Assembly: GCA_037443085.1 (NCBI GenBank)
Contig: JBBIPA010000002.1
Location: 1 to 64,000, forward strand
DNA length: 64,000 bases
Reading direction: 5' to 3'
Source of the DNA: JBBIPA01 sp037443085
Lineage (GTDB): Bacteria > Chloroflexota > Dehalococcoidia > GIF9 > UBA5629
The notes below the pieces were generated by a model that saw only the letters and a program-made list of their open reading frames with translations, did no database searches and was not told the DNA's origin. Position 1 is the first letter of the stretch, and the number at the start of each line of letters is the position of its first letter. Below are positions 59,492 to 64,000 of this stretch, one piece after another. Made by a program: the position numbers and the translations under genes.

Positions 59492-60735
59492 GAGCCATCC
59501 TGGTATGTCTTGGTTAGCTTTGCTGGCAGGATGGTGTTGCTTATCTGTTGGGGACTTTCGGCGAATACCCTGATATAGTTGCCAGTGAGTCCTGAATAGA
59601 GGCTGCTGCCCTGGTGAACCTCCGTCTCCCAGAGCACTGGCATAGTCCGTCCCAGAAATCGCTCCTGAAAGCTGCGGGAGCTTTCTTTTGACAGGGCCAG
59701 CATCCGCAGACTGCGCTCTTTCTTCAGTTTATCGTTAACCTGCCCCTTCATTTCAGCCGCCGCTGTTCCTGGGCGTGGGGAATAAGTGAAGACATGAATA
59801 GCGGCAAAGCCGATATCACGGTAAAATCGGTAGCTTTCCTCATGCTCGGCAGCACTTTCACCGGGGAAGCCCACCATGATGTCGGTGGTGATTGCCACAG
59901 CGGGCACAGCCTTCCTGATAAAAGACACTGCCTTTATGTAATCGGCGAGAGAATACTGGCGCTTCATCCGTTTCAGCACCGTATCGCTGCCGCTCTGCAA
60001 TGCCAGATGAAAATGATGGCAGAGTCGCTGGTTCTGCCACAAACCGAGCAGGTCTTCAGAAATCTCCTGCGGCTGCAGAGAGGAAAGGTGCAGCCGCGGT
60101 ATCTCTGTCTCGGCTAAAATACGATGAACTAGCTGCTTGAGGTCAATACCGTTATAGTGATAAGCGCCGATCTTGGTTCCGGTAAGTATCACTTCCTTGT
60201 AGTCGGCGGCGACTTTAGCTTTCACTGTAGCGATGATGTCTTCCGCCGGCAGGCAAGATTCGCTGCCCCGCACCAGGGGCACAATGCAGTAGGCACAGAA
60301 ATCATCGCAGCCGTCTTGAATTTTCACGAAGCTGCGAACCCGGAGCGAGCTATCTAAACCCCGCTCCCCTGTTAAGCAACTGGATTTAGCGTCAAGCGTC
60401 CTCTTCACCAGTTGCGGTATATTCATCTTTTGCTCATTGCCGATAATCAGGTCAACGCCTATCTCAGATAAATCCTGCGGTGCTCTTTCGGCATAGCAGC
60501 CGGTAACCACTATCAGCGCATCGGGGTTATTTTTCCGCAGCAGCCGAAGCAGATGACGCGATTTCCGGTCGGCAATGTGGGTGACCGTGCAGGTATTGAG
60601 AATACAGACATCAGCGTTGGTACCACTGGCTATACCAAAACCAGCTTCAGCAAACTGAGCCGCCAGAAGCTCCGTCTCCGCCTGGTTGAGCTTGCATCCC
60701 AGAGTTTGAAATGTCACCGCAGGTTTGCGCGCCAT
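59470..60735 (-). CDS. mtaB: tRNA threonylcarbamoyladenosine methylthiotransferase MtaB
   Basis: A 421-residue radical-SAM enzyme that adds methylthio to t6A37 of tRNA. The UPF0004 domain has FQTLGCKLNQAETE with cluster Cys plus NTCTVT and TGCYAERAP. The radical-SAM motif is CDDFCAYCIVP, and a TRAM-like C-terminus follows. I start at ATG 60735 because a TTGACC-N18-TATAAT promoter sits inside the longer upstream frame and ends 15 bp before this ATG. Confidence 0.95.
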   Translation of the reverse strand: MARKPAVTFQTLGCKLNQAETELLAAQFAEAGFGIASGTNADVCILNTCTVTHIADRKSRHLLRLLRKNNPDALIVVTGCYAERAPQDLSEIGVDLIIGNEQKMNIPQLVKRTLDAKSSCLTGERGLDSSLRVRSFVKIQDGCDDFCAYCIVPLVRGSESCLPAEDIIATVKAKVAADYKEVILTGTKIGAYHYNGIDLKQLVHRILAETEIPRLHLSSLQPQEISEDLLGLWQNQRLCHHFHLALQSGSDTVLKRMKRQYSLADYIKAVSFIRKAVPAVAITTDIMVGFPGESAAEHEESYRFYRDIGFAAIHVFTYSPRPGTAAAEMKGQVNDKLKKERSLRMLALSKESSRSFQERFLGRTMPVLWETEVHQGSSLYSGLTGNYIRVFAESPQQISNTILPAKLTKTYQDGSWGEVVS

Positions 60736-60750
60736 GATTACATCAAAGAG

Positions 60751-60780
60751 ATTATATTGATGCGCCATTTGCCAGGTCAA
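60751..60780 (-). promoter_or_regulatory. Promoter of mtaB
   Basis: TTGACC (60780-60775), 18 bp, and TATAAT (60756-60751). The start site would fall about 8 nt before the ATG at 60735, with no Shine-Dalgarno between. Confidence 0.6.
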
Positions 60781-60966
60781 CTCAGGAGGTAGTGGCCTGT
60801 TGTAATAAGGAAACATGTTGAATTCAAACGAAGGTAATCATCCCGGGAAACATTAATTTTCAAGCTGGCCTGCTGAAATCCCTAAACAAAAAGGCAGATT
60901 TCATCGTTATACTCTATCAACACTACAAGGACCATTAGTATTATGGCTATTCATGGAAGGAGTTTG

Positions 60967-62109
60967 ATGTTCGATTATCAGGCGTTGCAGAAAACAGGCT
61001 GTTTTCCCAAACAGCTTCAGTACAAGCACGTGACGTTTAGCTGGCATCTTAAAATACAGCAAATATATGCTGCTATCAGGCAGCACGCCACTATTTTCGG
61101 GCTCCTCTGTTACGTAGTTGGTTGGATATCGGGAATAGTTATGCTGTGCGCAAAGAGGCAAGACAGCTTCGTCCGTTTTCATGCCTGGCAATCTATTGTA
61201 CTGTTCGGCATATTGACAATACCCATAGTAGTTCTCAACACAATTCCTCCTGCCGGCGACATCGTCTATGAAATCTTAATTGCTCTGTACTGGATTGTCA
61301 TAGCCCTTACCGTCATCGTCTGGATTATGCTCATGCTCAAAGCCTATCATGGACAGGTCTACAGTGTGCCGCTGGTCAGCGGTATAGTATCTGCGCTCTC
61401 TAATGTTCAAAATATAAAGACGTATCCTGTAATATCTATAGCAGCGGTCGAAGAGTCCGGAAGCCCGGCAGCCATAACAGTGGCGACTAAACTGGAGACG
61501 GAAACCCGGCAGGAGGTCAGAAGGTTACATGGAGTATTAACCGAAGCAGTCAGGTCCATTGTAACCCTGTATGAGACTAGAGACCCTTATACTGCTTCTC
61601 ACCAGCATCGAGTAGCACAACTGGCCTGTGCCATCGCCCGCGAGATGGGGCTTCCCGAAGATAGTATTGAAGGCATCCGTATCATGGGAGTTATGCATGA
61701 TATCGGCAAGGTTGCCGTGCCATCGGAAATCCTGAGCAAGCCGGGCAAAATAAGCGATTATGAGTTCGGCATTATCAAGACTCATCCCAGAGTGGGCTAT
61801 GACATATTGAAAGGTCTGGAGTTTCCCTGGCCGGTGGCGCAGGCCGTATTCCAGCACCACGAAAGACTGGATGGTTACGGTTACCCCAATGGTCTTTCCG
61901 GGGAAGACATTATACTCGAGGCGAGGATTCTCGCTGTGAGCGACGTGGTTGAAGCCATGGCCTCCCATCGTCCTTACCGACCGACATTGGGCATAGATGT
62001 GGCTCTTAAAGAAATTTCACAGAAAAAGGGCATTTTCTACGACAGTAAGGTGGTAGAAACTTGCTTAATGCTATTCACCCGGAATCGATTCAAATTGGAG
62101 CAGGACTAG
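60967..62109 (+). CDS. DUF4870 membrane domain fused to an HD-GYP phosphodiesterase domain
   Basis: A 380-residue protein starting at ATG 60967 after GGAAGGAG. Residues about 40-140 repeat the DUF4870 core (GLLCYVVGWISG, FVRFHAWQSIVLFG, MLKAYHGQVYSVP) with three membrane helices. After a linker, a complete HD-GYP domain follows: HQHRVAQLACAIA, MHDIGKVAVP, THPRVGYDIL, HHERLDGYGYPNGL and ILAVSDVVEAMASHRPYR. HD-GYP proteins degrade cyclic di-GMP or related dinucleotides. DUF4870 as its membrane input domain is unusual. Confidence 0.92.
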   Translation: MFDYQALQKTGCFPKQLQYKHVTFSWHLKIQQIYAAIRQHATIFGLLCYVVGWISGIVMLCAKRQDSFVRFHAWQSIVLFGILTIPIVVLNTIPPAGDIVYEILIALYWIVIALTVIVWIMLMLKAYHGQVYSVPLVSGIVSALSNVQNIKTYPVISIAAVEESGSPAAITVATKLETETRQEVRRLHGVLTEAVRSIVTLYETRDPYTASHQHRVAQLACAIAREMGLPEDSIEGIRIMGVMHDIGKVAVPSEILSKPGKISDYEFGIIKTHPRVGYDILKGLEFPWPVAQAVFQHHERLDGYGYPNGLSGEDIILEARILAVSDVVEAMASHRPYRPTLGIDVALKEISQKKGIFYDSKVVETCLMLFTRNRFKLEQD

Positions 62110-62176
62110 GCAAAAAGCCATTCCGACAGACGTTCTCTTTTACCCCATTACTGCCGCCCAACCAATCTCATCATAA

Positions 62177-62203
62177 TTGACCCGATATCGCAGACTGGGT
62201 CAA
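62177..62203. promoter_or_regulatory. Inverted repeat upstream of ppdK
   Basis: TTGACCC and GGGTCAA flank 13 bp, about 70 bp before the start codon and 45 bp upstream of a TATAAT at 62248-62253. It could be an activator site, as the -35 of that promoter is poor, or the end signal of the preceding gene. Confidence 0.35.
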
Positions 62204-62275
62204 TATCTTTAACCTGGTAGCCGCATATTTTAGCTGCCGTTTTGATGTATAATGCAGGTTAAGGAGGGAGCTGTC

Positions 62276-64000
62276 ATGGAATATGTATACTCGTTTCACA
62301 GCGACTGCGAGGATAAGGCTGTCCTGGGTAACAAGGGAGCCAACCTGGTAACTATGACCAAGCTTGGGCTGCCAGTTCCTGCCGGATTTATTGTCTCTGT
62401 TGAGGGATATATTGAATATAAAAAGAGTGGTCGTCTGCCGGAAAAAGAGATCGTGCAGGCACTTGCTGACCTTGAGAAACAAATGCATGGAAAACTGGGT
62501 AATGGCCTGAAACTTTCAGTCCGCTCATCGGCGCCGGTATCCATGCCCGGTATGATGGACACCGTGCTCAATATCGGCGGACTGGCTGAGATGAGAACGG
62601 CCATAAAGCGCATCTTTGATTCCTGGGATAACCTCCGTGCTGTTGAATACCGCCGCCTCAATAAGATTCCGTCAAATTTAGGCACATCCGCCGTCGTCCA
62701 GGCGATGGTATTTGGTAATAAGGATGCTCTGTCCGGGACAGGCGTTGTCTTCAGCCGAAATCCCAGCACCGGAGAGAAGGGGTTATTCGGTGAATATATC
62801 GAATGTGCCCAGGGCGAAGATATCGTATCTGGAACCAGAACACCAGTTCCCATTTCCCATCTTCAGTCTGCAATGCCAGATGTATATGAAGAGCTGGTGC
62901 AGAAAGCCACCTTCCTTGAGAGACATTTTCGGGATGTGCAGGACATCGAGTTCACTATTGAATCCCGCAAACTCTACATTCTGCAAACCCGGTCGGCGAA
63001 AAGGAGCGGGCAGGCTGCGGTAAAAGTAGCCGTAGATATGGTGCACGAAGGCCTCATCACTCAGGAAGAGGCTATTCTTCGCCTAAGCCCTGACGATCTG
63101 AGGGCGCTTTTGCACAAGCATATCAAGTCTACTCAATCACATGAACCCCTGACCAGAGGTTTGGCTGCAGCGCCGGGCGCCGTAAGTGGCCAGATAGTAT
63201 TTGGTGTGGCTGAAGCTATGAACCTGGCCAGGAAAAGCATTCCTGCCATACTGGTCAGACCGGAAACCAGCCCGGACGATATCCAGGGGATTGCTGCTGC
63301 CGATGGAGTGCTCACATCAAGAGGCGGGCTGACGTCCCATGCCGCTATAGTAACCAGAGCAATGGGCAAACCCTGTATCTGCGGAGCCGAAGACATCGAG
63401 ATAGACCTCAAAAAGGAGCAATTAACCTGCAAAGGACAGACTTTGCGCAGAGGAGACATTATCACCATAGACGGCACCAGCGGTATGGTTTATATCGGCA
63501 CTCTTCCGTTAGAGGAAGGAACCATGATCGAAGAGCTTGAAGAGTTGCTCACCTGGACGGATGGTGCCAAGCGGCTTGGGGTTAGAGCCAATGCCGACGT
63601 ACCGGAGATGGTGGCACAGGCTATCAGGCTCGGCGCCGAAGGCATCGGCCTCTGTCGAACGGAGCGACAATTCAATGGGCCAGAGCGCCTTTCTGCTATC
63701 AGGGAATATATAATGGCAGAGACCGCCGGCCAGAAGGCAGCGGCGCTGGTACATCTCAGCAAGCTTCAAAAAGAGGATTTTGTCGCACTGTTCAAAGAAT
63801 TAAAGGGGCTGCCGATTATCATCAGGCTTCTTGATTTACCGCTCCATGAGTTCCTTCCTTCGGAGGCAGAGACCAAGGACGAGAGGATTAAACAACGCAT
63901 AGCTGAGCTTAAAGAGATTAATCCTATGCTGGGACACCGCGGTGTGCGGGTTGCAGTAACCAACCCCGATATCTACAAAATGCAAATCGAAGCCATAGAG
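62276..64000 (+). CDS. ppdK: Pyruvate phosphate dikinase, short form (3' end outside window)
   Basis: From ATG 62276, after AAGGAGGGAG, the frame is open to the window end (575 codons). It has the ATP-grasp start VLGNKGANLVTMTKLGLPVP, SVRSSAPVSMPGMMDTVLNI, the phospho-His domain GGLTSHAAIVTRAMGKPC with His at residue 355, and the beginning of the PEP/pyruvate barrel (GIGLCRTERQF, IIRLLDLPLHEFLP). In canonical PPDK the His is near residue 455, so about 100 residues are missing from the ATP-grasp region. It links pyruvate and PEP and complements the pyruvate/oxaloacetate enzymes of the TCA operon. Confidence 0.9.
   Translation, partial: MEYVYSFHSDCEDKAVLGNKGANLVTMTKLGLPVPAGFIVSVEGYIEYKKSGRLPEKEIVQALADLEKQMHGKLGNGLKLSVRSSAPVSMPGMMDTVLNIGGLAEMRTAIKRIFDSWDNLRAVEYRRLNKIPSNLGTSAVVQAMVFGNKDALSGTGVVFSRNPSTGEKGLFGEYIECAQGEDIVSGTRTPVPISHLQSAMPDVYEELVQKATFLERHFRDVQDIEFTIESRKLYILQTRSAKRSGQAAVKVAVDMVHEGLITQEEAILRLSPDDLRALLHKHIKSTQSHEPLTRGLAAAPGAVSGQIVFGVAEAMNLARKSIPAILVRPETSPDDIQGIAAADGVLTSRGGLTSHAAIVTRAMGKPCICGAEDIEIDLKKEQLTCKGQTLRRGDIITIDGTSGMVYIGTLPLEEGTMIEELEELLTWTDGAKRLGVRANADVPEMVAQAIRLGAEGIGLCRTERQFNGPERLSAIREYIMAETAGQKAAALVHLSKLQKEDFVALFKELKGLPIIIRLLDLPLHEFLPSEAETKDERIKQRIAELKEINPMLGHRGVRVAVTNPDIYKMQIEAIE

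Noticed and set aside
1..64000. Reassignment of TGA to Trp, suggested by in-frame TGAs
   Set aside because: Many genes here end in TGA (for example rnpM, hdrA and nadK) and use TGG normally. The hdrA and mvhD TGAs align with Cys/Sec, not Trp.
1..64000. tRNA, rRNA, CRISPR array or insertion sequence
   Set aside because: No cloverleaf-like intergenic segment, rRNA stretch, spaced repeat array or transposase was recognised in the gaps.

Overview
The window looks like a chromosome segment of an anaerobic Chloroflexota bacterium, most likely a non-Dehalococcoides member of the Dehalococcoidia. This is inferred from gene content: a heterodisulfide reductase/[NiFe] hydrogenase set (HdrABC-MvhAGD), several NarL-type regulators, an inositol-phospholipid pathway, a Lon-like protease, and a TCA-type operon that includes succinate dehydrogenase. 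No rRNA, tRNA, CRISPR array or insertion sequence was recognised. Many transcription units have a clear -35/-10 promoter ending almost on the start codon, so leaderless mRNAs appear common.

Layout. 0-0.6 kb: a toxin/antitoxin-like DUF4258 and DUF2283-HTH pair; the DUF4258 gene carries an in-frame TGA. 0.7-5.1 kb: purA, then inositol-1-phosphate synthase, a PimA-like mannosyltransferase and a CDP-alcohol phosphatidyltransferase. 5.3-11.8 kb: a PHP phosphoesterase, the nusA-rnpM-infB-rbfA-truB operon behind a promoter and a leader terminator, and an orphan response regulator. 12-14.3 kb: a small protein and a formate/nitrite-type channel sharing a C-terminal domain, then a DnaJ-like protein without a J domain. 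14.5-20.6 kb: an AT-richer block with a TRAP transporter (dctPQM), an NAD-dependent epimerase and a divergent two-component system. 20.7-27.5 kb: hdrCBA-mvhDGA and a maturation protease. In this cluster hdrA and mvhD are each split by an in-frame TGA exactly where the family has Cys or Sec, with a hairpin downstream, so both read as selenoproteins. 27.7-31.1 kb: two tandem one-helix proteins and a second NarL-type two-component pair. 31.1-37.8 kb: a Lon-like protease, QueH, a DUF151 nuclease, a PPC/DUF296 protein, NAD kinase, an acetyltransferase and a NUDIX hydrolase.

37.8-50.7 kb is one long minus-strand operon of thirteen genes. From its promoter end it encodes a 12S-type carboxyltransferase, a small associated protein, a 5S-type biotin carboxyltransferase, a two-subunit aconitase/isopropylmalate-isomerase-type hydratase, isocitrate dehydrogenase, malic enzyme, two-subunit class I fumarase and succinate dehydrogenase ACDB. 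Together these connect pyruvate, oxaloacetate, malate, fumarate, succinate and (iso)citrate. 51-62 kb: folP-folK-queD, a Trm112-like protein, small membrane proteins, an MFS transporter, a GalT-like protein, a TrmH-type methyltransferase, a secreted IPT/TIG-like protein, mtaB and an HD-GYP protein. The window ends inside a pyruvate phosphate dikinase gene.

The most interesting observation is the secreted protein at 57954-59336. A near-consensus promoter points exactly at an ATG that opens a signal peptide. The frame is then interrupted by TGA at codon 30, and 23 nt later lies a perfect stem capped by AGGTCT, the loop I recall from the E. coli fdhF SECIS. The hdrA and mvhD hairpins have their apical loops at the same 23-nt distance. 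It is therefore a candidate new exported selenoprotein, although a simple nonsense mutation has not been excluded.
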